Positions 39,049 through 43,510 of a stretch of DNA of 64,000 bases are shown here, in pieces; within the stretch, counting starts at the first letter, position 1, and every line of letters begins with the position of its first letter. Source of the stretch: Lineus longissimus (Eukaryota > Nemertea > Pilidiophora > Heteronemertea > Lineidae); assembly GCF_910592395.1 (NCBI RefSeq), contig NC_088324.1:3222001-3286000 (forward strand), given 5' to 3'. Made by a program: the position numbers and the translations under genes. Below the pieces are notes generated by a model. It did no database searches, was not told the origin of the DNA, and saw only the letters and a list, made by a program, of their open reading frames with translations.

Positions 39049-39613
39049 ATGGATGGACAGACGGACGCCACTGAACAACTTATTTGACAAGCTCGGCTGA
39101 CTTAGTCAGCTGAGCTAAAAATGCAAACTCAGGCAGCAAACCGCCACAGTTCTGGCCCAAACACCCCAGAGTTGAATCAGTTCTTTATTTTACATAGCAA
39201 AATAAGTTTTAAAGCCCAGCAGACTTTTAAACTTTATACTTGATGTTGGGATCATAAAATTGCAGACTCTGCATCATAATGCATCCCACTGCCTCAGGAG
39301 TGTAATATAATGGCGAACATTTTGGCCCAATAGTCGCTATGTACATGAAATTAATAATAAAGCCTAGTTGAGCAGTTTTGCTTGGGCTATAGCACAGCAG
39401 ACTTTCAAAAGTCTTGCACAGCTGCATGGGAATGCAACCCACAGCCTCAGGAGGGTTATATGATTGATCCTTTGGCTGAAATAAGTCAACAGTCAATATG
39501 ATACTATAACATGAAATCAAGAGTAAATCTACTTGCGTTTGTTTTCTGTATAGAAGAAGGCCTTTGATCAGTTTTTCTTTGTTGGAAGATATTTCTGACT
39601 TCATAGCATCCTG

Positions 39614-39648
<35 letters not shown>

Positions 39649-40336
39649 GACTAAACAAAATAATTTACATTTTAAAATACAGTGGAACCTCCCTTAGTGG
39701 ACACCTCTCTACTAAGGACAACCTCTCCATTAAGGACACTAGTTTTAGTCCCAAGTAAGTCCTGTTGTTTCCATTCAACTTGACCTCTCTAATCAGGACA
39801 CCTCTCTATTATGACAGCACTTGTCAGTCCCGAGGGTGTCCTTAATAGAGAGGTTCTACTGTATTGCAAATTAACCCTCGACAGAAATGGCCCAATAAAA
39901 CACAAATAACCCACTCTGGATCTTTTTAAAGGTTTTTTACAGGTCACTACGGTTATGCGCCAATTGGCCTAATGACTCTTTGTCTTTGGTCAGAGCTTGT
40001 GTCCATTGCAAGCGACTCATTTTTCTTACTTGGTTAGGTCTTTCGCTTGCCTGGCAAAGACACCAGATACAAGCAACCTCGTTTTTCAAGTCCGATTTGT
40101 ACAGTCTCATTTCCTGTTGTAAAGTCTGGTGCAAATCAGTTATCAGGCTAGATCTAGCTTGATGAACATGTGGACAATGGGGGGGGGGTTCCATTTTAAT
40201 TTAGAAACTTGCATGACTTGATGATGCATCAACTGCTTTGATGCCCATGTCTTGTAACTAACTAACTTACCGGTGGTTTGAGAGTTGAACTTCCTGTGAT
40301 ATACTGCCATAGTGCCTTGTTGGACCTGAAATGCAT
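2882..40336 (-). CDS. NUP188: NUP188, nuclear pore inner-ring scaffold nucleoporin (25 coding exons, C-terminus missing)
   Basis: NUP188 is a large alpha-helical solenoid of the nuclear pore inner ring. It binds NUP93 and is the paralogue of NUP205. I joined 25 minus-strand exons (each listed separately); every junction is phase-compatible and the product is 1048 residues plus 2 nt. Recognition rests on segments that follow the vertebrate protein in order: [11 protein letters not shown] near the N-terminus, [43 protein letters not shown] (SH3-like insert), [41 protein letters not shown], and [12 protein letters not shown]. Vertebrate proteins are about 1750 residues, so roughly 40% is absent. 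The last exon ends in a strong donor, so this is a window edge or unrecognised exons, not a stop. Introns range from 134 bp to several kb and are loaded with repeats. NUP205 is the main alternative, but the detailed matches favour NUP188. Confidence 0.93.
3263..3557. repeat. Short tandem array in two opposed orientations
   Basis: About 12-15 bp units (cccatttcgcctac and variants) run in one orientation to about 3402, then the reverse complement (ggcaaaatgggagta and variants) runs to 3557. Single-stranded DNA or RNA here could fold into a long imperfect hairpin. It lies in the NUP188 intron between exons 24 and 25. Confidence 0.9.
3771..4028 (+). mobile_element. tRNA-derived SINE
   Basis: The head resembles a tRNA: an A-box-like ggcgcagtggtagag, an anticodon loop reading CTCATGA between cgga/tccg stems (Met-like CAT), and the B box GGTTCGATTCC. 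A unique body follows, then a (ATT)n tail at about 4008-4028. The long body and tail argue against a functional tRNA gene. Confidence 0.85.
4821..4970 (-). CDS. NUP188: NUP188 exon 24
   Basis: Residues 943-992, containing [20 protein letters not shown], the conserved [13 protein letters not shown] motif, then a Lys-rich tail. Acceptor gtttccag, donor gtagga. Confidence 0.96.
4981..5375. repeat. 30-bp minisatellite with a palindromic core
   Basis: About 13 copies of a 30-bp unit (gtagaaatgagtaggcctac plus ttagattga). Each contains the palindrome AGTAGGCCTACT. It starts about 10 bp from the NUP188 exon 24 acceptor. The unit is a multiple of three, so it reads as a repeated [10 protein letters not shown] peptide on the minus strand; I do not regard that as coding. 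Confidence 0.93.
6015..6104 (-). CDS. NUP188: NUP188 exon 23
   Basis: Residues 913-942, starting [20 protein letters not shown], the conserved ACLGNDAAA.RD motif. Acceptor atatttcag, donor gtcagt. Confidence 0.95.
6276..6459. mobile_element. CAGTGGAACC-type MITE (pogo/Tigger-like), copy A
   Basis: Begins tacagttgagcatccctta and ends tagaaatgttctactgta, with internal 'ctctctattaaggaca' repeats. It is bounded by TA. Related copies lie at 8526, 17980, 36023 and 39678. Confidence 0.75.
6658..6901 (-). CDS. NUP188: NUP188 exon 22
   Basis: Residues 831-912, containing [12 protein letters not shown] and [20 protein letters not shown], then LLKRLAM. Acceptor catttcag. I chose donor gtgagt after LAM over the earlier GT because [12 protein letters not shown] matches the family. 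Confidence 0.96.
6955..7420. repeat. About 32-36 bp minisatellite
   Basis: About 13 units of the type 'ctagtcatgggatgataat' plus 'atgaataaatcctaaa'. It lies in the NUP188 intron between exons 21 and 22. The unit resembles the arm of the inverted repeat at 33342-33461. Confidence 0.9.
7498..7623 (-). CDS. NUP188: NUP188 exon 21
   Basis: Residues 789-830 plus two bases, containing [20 protein letters not shown] and [10 protein letters not shown], matching the EAGQ...IGVDT.D segment of relatives. Acceptor gatttcag, donor gtaaga. Confidence 0.93.
7780..8255. mobile_element. TIR-bounded element carrying a LINE fragment
   Basis: Perfect 22-bp inverted repeats at 7780-7801 and 8234-8255 (ggtaagagtacgccacttta and complement). 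Inside lies the 3' end of a non-LTR retrotransposon, so this is a composite or nested insertion. Confidence 0.75.
7813..8167 (+). pseudogene. 5'-truncated non-LTR retrotransposon 3' end
   Basis: An open frame at 7813-7944 encodes [17 protein letters not shown] followed by a [13 protein letters not shown]-type tail and a stop. W-N-x-L-P is typical of the extreme C-terminus of CR1/L2/RTE-like polymerases. A 3' UTR and an (AAAT)n tail at about 8144-8167 follow. Only the last 43 codons are present, so this is a dead fragment. Confidence 0.7.
8320..8392 (-). CDS. NUP188: NUP188 exon 20
   Basis: Residues 765-788 plus two bases, containing [13 protein letters not shown]. Only this frame is open. 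Acceptor catttcag, donor gtaaat. Confidence 0.9.
8526..8650. mobile_element. Partial CAGTGGAACC-type MITE
   Basis: Contains 'aatcaggacacctctctgta' and 'gtcagtcccaagggtatcct' as in the intact copies, but lacks the left end and has a diverged right end. Confidence 0.6.
8826..10395 (+). mobile_element. Helentron/'pearl'-like non-autonomous element, copy 1
   Basis: The 5' end has the palindromic 'ggccaagggccattgtgctc' signature. Inside are about five tandem units of roughly 300 bp, each with 'ggccccctggtggccaag', 'aagaaacgtgcca' and 'tgacctctgtgaccttg'. The 3' end has 'gacgacggacactg' then 'cctacggtgagccaaaaa'. The architecture recalls bivalve pearl elements and Helentron-associated elements; this classification is inference. 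Confidence 0.75.
10431..10626. mobile_element. Approx. 195-bp MITE, TIR GTGACCCGTCACAG
   Basis: Left end gtgacccgtcacagtaaaac, right end ttttgctgtgacttggcac. About the same length and sequence as the copy at 20693-20880. Confidence 0.8.
10740..10857 (-). CDS. NUP188: NUP188 exon 19
   Basis: Residues 726-764 plus one base, containing [20 protein letters not shown], matching the conserved V.FVLKE..P..HKWR segment. Acceptor tttccag, donor gtatct. Confidence 0.94.
11403..12544 (+). mobile_element. Helentron/'pearl'-like element, copy 3 (near-identical to 34705-35816)
   Basis: Starts atgaaatggccagggccatt. It contains three receptor-half-site units, then a (GAC)n microsatellite (about 12437-12490), 'ggacgccacggtatgg', and a terminal hairpin in which ctcacctct pairs with agaggtgag, followed by ctaaaa. 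Its insertion inside copy 2 defines both boundaries and shows an A-rich target. Confidence 0.8.
12437..12490 (+). repeat. (GAC)n microsatellite
   Basis: A GAC run that is part of the 3' region of the enclosing mobile element. A shorter version is in the copy at 34705-35816. Confidence 0.9.
12695..12974 (-). CDS. NUP188: NUP188 exon 18
   Basis: Residues 632-725, containing [20 protein letters not shown] and NPGGYGAIL, nearly diagnostic for NUP188. Acceptor attttcag, donor gtaggt. It is the largest exon found (280 bp). Confidence 0.96.
13003..13450. mobile_element. piggyBac-like MITE or transposase remnant
   Basis: Inverted ends aactctttcactgcc (13005-13019) and ggcagtgaaagagtt (13434-13448), with TTAA overlapping the left end. 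The minus frame at 13024-13248 encodes an acidic segment ([13 protein letters not shown]), as is common at piggyBac transposase N-termini. No catalytic domain is present. Confidence 0.55.
13968..14199 (-). CDS. NUP188: NUP188 exon 17 (SH3-like insert)
   Basis: Residues 555-631 plus two bases. [20 protein letters not shown] has the W..YS.W pattern of the SH3-like insert that interrupts the Nup188 solenoid. Acceptor cctttcag, donor gtgagt. Confidence 0.94.
14351..15975. mobile_element. 1.6-kb CAGTGGAACC-ended DNA transposon, non-autonomous
   Basis: Left end tacagtggaaccccggtctg and right end ccttggttccactgta are imperfect inverted repeats bounded by TA, as in pogo/Tigger/Tc1-type elements. No transposase frame is visible. 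A MITE (15313-15665) is nested inside. Confidence 0.65.
15313..15665 (-). mobile_element. MITE with TIR AATAGCATTCCGCGAAG, copy 1
   Basis: 17-bp inverted ends (aatagcattccgcgaag at 15313-15329 and its complement at 15649-15665). The internal sequence matches the copy at 22759-23130 in opposite orientation. Confidence 0.88.
16905..17007. repeat. 27-bp inverted repeat (one mismatch)
   Basis: Arms 16905-16931 and 16981-17007 (cagaaagaaagtatgaaata and so on) are separated by 49 bp. Probably a foldback MITE. Confidence 0.85.
17679..17859 (-). CDS. NUP188: NUP188 exon 16
   Basis: Residues 495-554 plus one base, containing [14 protein letters not shown] and [20 protein letters not shown]. It leads into the SH3-like insert. 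Acceptor tctttcag; the donor gttggg is weak but gives the right phase (G plus AT makes Asp). Confidence 0.9.
17980..18194. mobile_element. CAGTGGAACC-type MITE, copy B
   Basis: Starts tacagtagaatcttcctaag and ends near 'aaacagagaggttcttt'. The internal ctctctattaaggaca-like repeats match the other copies. Confidence 0.7.
18233..18355 (-). CDS. NUP188: NUP188 exon 15
   Basis: Residues 454-494, containing [18 protein letters not shown], which matches the family's P.L..PLL.L.RAL-type helix. Acceptor attctag, donor gtaaga. Confidence 0.9.
18514..18621 (-). CDS. NUP188: NUP188 exon 14
   Basis: Residues 418-453, containing [19 protein letters not shown]. Acceptor agtgcag, donor gtcaga, which is weaker than its neighbours. 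The intron before it is only 134 bp. This segment is less conserved, so the call rests on frame continuity. Confidence 0.82.
18756..18821 (-). CDS. NUP188: NUP188 exon 13
   Basis: Residues 396-417, [20 protein letters not shown] and two more residues. Acceptor gtttccag, donor gtagga. Confidence 0.9.
19142..19231 (-). CDS. NUP188: NUP188 exon 12
   Basis: Residues 366-395, containing [20 protein letters not shown]. Acceptor tatacag, donor gtaagt. It joins exon 11 directly in phase 0 without needing the open frame at 20272-20400. Confidence 0.92.
19310..19490. repeat. Two-copy tandem duplication (about 85 bp)
   Basis: 'gcactttacattggtaaaac' and 'aaacataagaaatttaaaac' occur twice in the same order. 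Surrounding sequence resembles a retroelement tail but carries no domain. Confidence 0.75.
19933..20275 (+). mobile_element. 343-bp TTAA-flanked MITE, copy 1
   Basis: Flanked by TTAA on both sides. Inverted ends agggaactgaaaccgcc and ggcggtttcagttccct. It contains a perfect cAMP-response palindrome tgacgtca (20049-20056), an NRF1-like tgcgcatgctc and a gggggcgg box. It is exactly 343 bp, like the other three copies; the TTAA flank suggests piggyBac-type mobilisation. Confidence 0.88.
20415..20587. mobile_element. Foldback element with perfect 50-bp arms
   Basis: Arms 20415-20464 and 20538-20587 are exact reverse complements (ggctgacgttacataggcct and so on), separated by 73 bp. No coding content. 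Confidence 0.9.
20693..20880. mobile_element. Approx. 190-bp MITE, TIR GTGACCCRTCACRG, copy 2
   Basis: Ends gtgacccatcacggcaaaac and ttttgctgtgacgggtcac. Matches 10431-10626 throughout. It ends about 30 bp from the NUP188 exon 11 donor. Confidence 0.85.
20909..21109 (-). CDS. NUP188: NUP188 exon 11
   Basis: Residues 299-365, containing [19 protein letters not shown] and [16 protein letters not shown], both strongly family-like. Acceptor gcttttag, donor gtgagt, phase 0. Confidence 0.95.
21184..21430 (-). mobile_element. MITE, inverted relative to the copy at 22465-22698
   Basis: Shares 'tccactacggcatgg', 'gtggatttctatttgactgg' and 'ttcaacaaattcgtatttat' with the second copy in reverse orientation. 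The pair flanks NUP188 exon 10. Confidence 0.8.
21610..21721 (-). CDS. NUP188: NUP188 exon 10
   Basis: Residues 261-298, containing [20 protein letters not shown]. The joined codon gives I-G-Y as in relatives. Acceptor cttgcag, donor gtgagt. Confidence 0.92.
21963..22305 (+). mobile_element. 343-bp TTAA-flanked MITE, copy 2
   Basis: Near-identical to copy 1, same orientation, TTAA at both borders, same CRE and GC-box motifs. Preceded at about 21913 by gggcccggttgttcaaa, an end sequence that also precedes copy 4. Confidence 0.88.
22465..22698 (+). mobile_element. MITE, partner of 21184-21430
   Basis: Contains gtggtccagtcaaatagaaa, ccatgccgtagtggagttat and 'gtaggcctttaaa' as in the opposite-strand copy. 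Confidence 0.8.
22759..23130 (+). mobile_element. MITE with TIR AATAGCATTCCGCGAAG, copy 2
   Basis: Ends aatagcattccgcgaag and cttcacggaatgctatt. The body matches 15313-15665 in opposite orientation. Confidence 0.88.
23360..23436 (-). CDS. NUP188: NUP188 exon 9
   Basis: Residues 236-260 plus two bases, containing [20 protein letters not shown], which matches the conserved QGFG..QTN.HL segment. Acceptor attttcag, donor gtaaga. Confidence 0.93.
23771..23963. mobile_element. 193-bp MITE, TIR CACAATGAGGAACCTGCA
   Basis: Perfect 18-bp inverted ends at 23771-23788 and 23946-23963. The CAATGAGGAACC end is shared with the element at 40590-40971. Confidence 0.85.
24359..24805. mobile_element. 447-bp MITE, TIR GAGTTTCCGCATCG
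   Basis: Ends tagcgagtttccgcatcg (24359-24376) and its near-perfect complement (24788-24805), bounded by TA. Inside, ttacgattacga and tcgtaatcgtaa form a 12-bp hairpin near the right end. The open frame at 24381-24677 (+) lies inside and matches nothing I recognise. Confidence 0.75.
25980..26114 (-). CDS. NUP188: NUP188 exon 8
   Basis: Residues 191-235, containing [20 protein letters not shown], one of the clearest family matches. Acceptor gattccag, donor gttagt. Confidence 0.93.
26486..26554 (-). CDS. NUP188: NUP188 exon 7
   Basis: Residues 168-190, containing [11 protein letters not shown]. Acceptor ccttttcag, donor gtaggt. The minisatellite begins only about 35 bp upstream of the acceptor. 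Confidence 0.88.
26588..28168. repeat. 24-bp minisatellite, about 65 units
   Basis: The main unit is gtcgacaaagagactgttca plus cggg. A second variant reads tagtttacaaagagattg. Variants recur in blocks of a few hundred bp, so there is higher-order structure. The length is a multiple of three, so frames stay open for 100-146 codons, but each is a repeat peptide broken by the TAG variant. It fills most of the NUP188 intron between exons 6 and 7. Confidence 0.97.
28299..28355 (-). CDS. NUP188: NUP188 exon 6
   Basis: Residues 149-167, [19 protein letters not shown]. Acceptor ttctttcag, donor gttagt. The following intron holds the 24-bp minisatellite. Confidence 0.88.
29171..29278. repeat. Tandem duplication (about 54-bp unit, two copies)
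   Basis: gcagtctgtccatgtcacat through cactgtgagcgtga appears twice in succession. Confidence 0.9.
29872..30009 (-). CDS. NUP188: NUP188 exon 5
   Basis: Residues 103-148, containing [20 protein letters not shown], a well conserved helix pair. Acceptor ttttttcag, donor gtattg, phase 0 at both ends. Confidence 0.92.
30546..30966. mobile_element. CpG-rich foldback MITE, TIR TACACGAGRACRGTT
   Basis: Left tacacgagaacggtt and right aactgtcctcgtgta are 13/15 complementary. The interior repeats ctcgag and gactcgaggc-like words in both orientations. It is more GC-rich than the flanking DNA. Confidence 0.7.
31127..31373 (+). mobile_element. Short Helentron/'pearl'-like deletion derivative, copy 5
   Basis: Has the 5' signature 'gaaatggtctagggaccatg' and 3' 'acggacgccacggtatcg' plus 'agaggtgagctaaaaa', but none of the 300-bp internal repeats. 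It therefore shows the minimal ends of the family. Confidence 0.78.
31731..33306 (+). mobile_element. Helentron/'pearl'-like element, copy 6
   Basis: 5' end 'gaaacggccagagccattgt'; internal units with tgacctctgtgaccttga and 'ggccccctggtggccaat'; 3' end 'gacggacgccacagtatt' and 'caaggtgagctaaaaa'. It resembles the right part of copy 4. Confidence 0.75.
33342..33461. repeat. Perfect 35-bp inverted repeat
   Basis: Arms 33342-33376 and 33427-33461 (tgggtgatatgaataaagac and so on) are exact complements around a 50-bp spacer. It lies immediately after a 'pearl'-like element and resembles the 6955-7420 minisatellite unit. Confidence 0.92.
33643..33723 (-). CDS. NUP188: NUP188 exon 4
   Basis: Residues 76-102, [19 protein letters not shown] and following. 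Acceptor tgtttcag, donor gtgagt, both phase 0. Confidence 0.9.
34705..35816 (+). mobile_element. Helentron/'pearl'-like element, copy 7 (near-identical to 11403-12544)
   Basis: Nearly base-for-base the same as copy 3. The main difference is a much shorter (GAC)n tract. 3' hairpin ctcacctct/agaggtgag then ctaaaa. It ends about 50 bp from the NUP188 exon 3 donor. Confidence 0.85.
35867..35951 (-). CDS. NUP188: NUP188 exon 3
   Basis: One base completing residue 47, then residues 48-75, containing [19 protein letters not shown]. Acceptor ccattccag, donor gtaagt. It continues into GLEEG in exon 4, giving the conserved SNFLGLEEG-type helix junction. Confidence 0.88.
36023..36198. mobile_element. 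CAGTGGAACC-type MITE, copy C
   Basis: Starts tatagtggaacctccacttg and ends agagggattctactgta. Its right end is the apparent source of the adjacent 55-bp minisatellite. Confidence 0.8.
36165..37262. repeat. 55-bp minisatellite, about 19-20 units, derived from a MITE end
   Basis: The unit contains gtcagtcctaaggatgtcat, tgatagagggattctactgc and atttgactcaataaa. The first unit is the right end of the MITE at 36023-36198. Few substitutions between units (gtcatt/gttatt, aataaa/aagaaa), with one early unit slightly longer. Confidence 0.96.
37430..39119 (+). mobile_element. Related hairpin-ended element, second family
   Basis: 5' 'caagaggcccaagggcctgg' plus 'gctcagctgag'; 3' (GGAT)n at about 39015-39056, 'cagacggacgccactg', then 'gctgacttagtcagctgagc' and taaaaa. 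Same plan as the GCTCACCT family but with CAGCTGAG ends and a unique 1.5-kb interior lacking open frames of note. Contains a tgacgtca-like site near 38700. Confidence 0.65.
39537..39610 (-). CDS. NUP188: NUP188 exon 2 (ends at a predicted GC donor)
   Basis: Residues 23-46 plus two bases, containing [12 protein letters not shown]. The acceptor is attgcag directly after a (TTGA)n microsatellite. The reading frame joins exon 3 only if the donor is gcaagt at 39531-39536. The overlapping GT (gtagat) would be phase 0 and leads to a stop in exon 3. Confidence 0.72.
39616..39648. repeat. (TCAA)n microsatellite at a splice acceptor
   Basis: On the minus strand this reads (TTGA)n running directly into attgcag, the acceptor of NUP188 exon 2. 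The repeat therefore replaces the usual polypyrimidine tract. Confidence 0.9.
39678..39863. mobile_element. CAGTGGAACC-type MITE, copy D (best preserved)
   Basis: Left tacagtggaacctccctta, right tagagaggttctactgta, bounded by TA. The TIR class CAGTRGAACCTC fits pogo/Tigger-like transposons; no transposase is present. It lies in the 660-bp NUP188 intron 1. Confidence 0.85.
40271..40336 (-). CDS. NUP188: NUP188 exon 1 (N-terminus)
   Basis: Residues 1-22, containing [12 protein letters not shown] set the start at the in-frame ATG at 40336, which gives M-H-F-R before SNKALW. The bases just after this ATG (ttcag|g at 40325-40330) also look like an acceptor. The start could therefore lie in an unseen upstream exon ending in two bases of an Arg codon. 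Donor is gtaagt, phase 0. Confidence 0.7.
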
Positions 40337-40589
40337 CAAATTTGCTAAATTGAGTGCTATTCCATGGACGAACAGTTCAGTCGGTGTCAAAAGTAATAAG
40401 TAAAATTTCTTATGACTTTGTCTGTGATAGTGCCTTCACGTAGACCTACGAAGTCAACTCCAACTAGCAGGGCCTTTTCGATCATCTGACAATAGCTGAC
40501 ATGGTACCAGTCCAACCTCAGATGCAGTCATGACAGTTTTCTACACAACAAATTTCTTTGTTTCTGTGTGTGTTAGCCATATTTTGATG

Positions 40590-40971
40590 CAATGAGGAAC
40601 CGTCGTTAAGATAAATGCCAGTGGCGGCGCCACAATCGATCGTACCTTCTGACGCCATGACGTCATTTTCTGGTCTGTTGACGTTGCATGAGGTCAATCA
40701 CGGGAAACCATTGTGTACATTTTTGCACAGGATTTCAACGACAGAAAACGTGCCCAATAACTGGCATCGCGCATATTTTCCGCAAAATTATCTAAGAAAC
40801 TGATAGCTCAATAGATTTAAAACAGGAAGATGCAAACGTCGCCGAAATCGGTCGAAAATAAGCGATCGTTTTCGGGCTCAGAAATAACATGATAATGCAT
40901 TGGAAATGGAGAGTTTTGGTATGATCGATTGCAGCGCCACGCAGCGGATAAATCGCGCTGGTTCCTCATTG
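40590..40971. mobile_element. MITE upstream of NUP188 with a CRE site
   Basis: Imperfect inverted arms of about 50 bp beginning caatgaggaacc and ending ggttcctcattg. It contains tgacgtca near 40660 and CpG-rich arms. It starts about 250 bp upstream of the predicted NUP188 ATG, so it may lie in the promoter. Confidence 0.75.
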
Positions 40972-41035
40972 AGATCATCCACAATTTTGTCCAGGTTGGT
41001 ATAATGGAGTCATTAATGGAGTCATCCTAAAAACA

Positions 41036-41378
41036 GCATCCACCAGGTTTAAAGTCAGGTATAAAGTCATCAAAATAAAATTTAGTAGCTCCATAAACGA
41101 AATAAGTAGAAAATAAAACACATTTCCGGAACATTTCATGACAAGGCTCCTGTAGTTTTGGGAAGCCCTATAATTTCTTCCAAGCCAAATCCAATATGAC
41201 CACCGACTGGGTGGGGGACGTTGGAACATTTTTGACAACAACTCGCAAATCTAGCACAAAAATGTCATGAAACGTTCAGGAAATGTGGAAAATGTCCTGC
41301 TTATTTCGTTGACCAGATTATCTTTTGAGGACATTTTTATTTCAATTTGCTTTTATTAGTTTTAAACCTGGTGGACGC
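41036..41378. mobile_element. 343-bp MITE, TIR GCRTCCACCAGGTTTAAA
   Basis: Ends gcatccaccaggtttaaa and tttaaacctggtggacgc, 17/18 complementary. The interior arms (catttccggaacatttcatg and 'catgaaacgttcaggaaatg') also fold on each other. Confidence 0.78.
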
Positions 41379-41684
41379 CATCCTGACGTAATCAGTGGTT
41401 TTAAATATACTCCGCCTCTCGATATTTCAAACCAATGATGAAATCCATGCCTTTCTGTGGGGTGTTAGCAGTAGGAAAAAAAGCGCCAAATCAGAGCGTC
41501 GCTCTGTATTAAAAGCGAATTTCGCTCGAGCAACATACACAATGCCCTTCCCGTGCAAAAATCATTCTCAAAGCGATCTTAGAATAACCGTCATCAAGTT
41601 AAACAAGAGTTTCTGAGTGGAAGCCTATTGGTCAAAATGATCCTTGTTAGCCTAACTGATCTGCACCAGACTGTAGAACAGGAA

Positions 41685-42027
41685 TTAAAGGGAACTGGAA
41701 CCGCCGAGCGATTTATTCAACTTTTCGACTTTCACCGCCCGAGAAAGTCAAACTTCCAACTTCCTATTCGAGTTCAGATTTGTAGCTCCGCCCCCAGTGC
41801 ACGAGCATGCGCAGTTCAATTTTTTATTATTGAGAATCATGTGAGAATCACGTGAGTCATGCAATCTTTCATTAATGAGTTTTCGTAGTAAATTCCATAG
41901 TAGTGACGTCACTCAATGATTGACAGCTAGGCGCCATGTTTCATTCATGCCTCGTTCTGATCACCCGATACGCGGGAAATGAAAACAAGGTCATAAGAAC
42001 TGGCTTGGCGGTTTCAGTTCCCTTTAA
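41685..42027 (-). mobile_element. 343-bp TTAA-flanked MITE, copy 3
   Basis: Reverse orientation to copies 1 and 2, TTAA at both borders, exactly 343 bp, ends agggaactggaaccgcc and ggcggtttcagttccct. CRE palindrome and GC box retained. Confidence 0.88.
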
Positions 42028-42492
42028 GTAGGCCCATTTTTAACGCCCGGGGAAAAGCACAATAAACAGAAGGCTGAATCAGCTGTAGTATGGCGAAGTC
42101 CGCATTTAAGCTTACGTTATCGAAGACTCTTTTTCGAATTGCCTGTCCCTCGCTGCAAGTTTGTTTCATCTCGTTATAAATACACAAAAATGCTTAACAG
42201 AATGCTTGACAGCAAAATACTCAATGAGTCAATGTATTGAAGAATCAAAACATTAGGAACGTGTTTATTGTATTGTACCGCCAATCTGAACATAGACTCT
42301 ACAAGGTGTGTAAAGTAATCAGAACAGTCACCCTAGCCAGCAGTCTGAGCAGATTGTACAGGATTTTCTCAGGGTTTTGCATGATGTAGGAGTATCAAAC
42401 ACCTGTATCTCAGGATGGATGGACGCTGTTTAGTAAGACCTGTATAATGGCAGCAAAATGTGTCCAAGTGCTCAAACACCACAGTCTAACCA

Positions 42493-42894
42493 TTAGGCCA
42501 TGGGAATTATTAATCCTGTTTACCGTCCACCTCCCGCATGGGTTCTGAGCGAACATGAAATATTTTCATTATTTTTTTTAAAATCTATTTATTTTATTGT
42601 TGCCGTCATTTTTTTATTTAAATAATCTTTCCAGTGGTTCATCTTTACCTTAAATGATTGAAAAACACAATAAAAACTTGGCAGGGTAGGCTCTTCATCA
42701 TAATAATGACATTTTTTCAATGCCTCATGTTGATGACCGACCTGATTTCCATTTACTGGAACTTGCTGAATCGCGTGTTTTGACCAGTAAATCAGACTGT
42801 AAACCGATAATGAATAATGAAAAATGAAAAAAAGCCTCATCATCTTTTTAAATCACTCGGAGGGTAAACAGGATTAATCATTCCTATGGCCTTA
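42493..42894. mobile_element. 402-bp MITE, about 31-bp TIR
   Basis: Left ttaggccatgggaattatta and so on; right complement gtaaacaggattaatcattc and so on, with a few mismatches. AT-rich interior with no gene. Confidence 0.8.
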
Positions 42895-43004
42895 CCATAG
42901 CTTAGCAGCAATCCATGAATCTGGGTCGAAAACTATTTTGTTTGGCTGCTTCAGTGCTTGGTTGGAAAAAATGATTGCGTCCGGGTGCTGCGCCTGGGCC
43001 CGGT

Positions 43005-43510
43005 TGTTCAAAACAAATTTTCTCACCAACATTAGCGTTGATTTAACATGGCGTGAAGTCTAGATGGGCCTAACTGAAGGAAATAACACCAGAATGGTAA
43101 GATTTAAAGGGAACTGGAACCGCCGAGCGATTTATTCAACTTTTCGACTTTCACCGCCCGAGAAAGTCAAACTTCCAACTTCCTATTCGAGTTCAGATTT
43201 GTAGCTCCGCCCCCAGTGCCCGAGCATGCGCAGTTCAATTTGTTATTATTGAGAATCATGTGAGAATTACGTGACTCATGCGATCTTTCATTCATGAGTT
43301 TTCATAGTAAATTCCATAGTAGTGACGTCACTCAATGATTGCCAGCTAGGCGCCATGTTTCATTCATGCCTCGTTCTGATCACCCGATACGCGGGAAATG
43401 AAAACGAGGTCATACGAACTGGCTTGGTGGTTTCAATTCCCTTTAAGGCCAGCGTTGGCGTTAGTGACAAAATTTGTTTTGAACAAACAGGCCAGGTCAA
43501 AAAGCATTGT
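43005..43510. mobile_element. Older GGGCCCGGTTGTTCAAA-ended element hosting a TTAA MITE
   Basis: Left cccggttgttcaaaacaaat and right atttgttttgaacaaacagg are inverted. The middle is occupied by the TTAA MITE at 43104-43446, a clear nested insertion. Confidence 0.7.
43104..43446 (-). mobile_element. 343-bp TTAA-flanked MITE, copy 4
   Basis: Same orientation as copy 3, exactly 343 bp, TTAA at both borders, CRE and GC-box motifs retained. Inserted inside the older element at 43005-43510. Confidence 0.88.
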
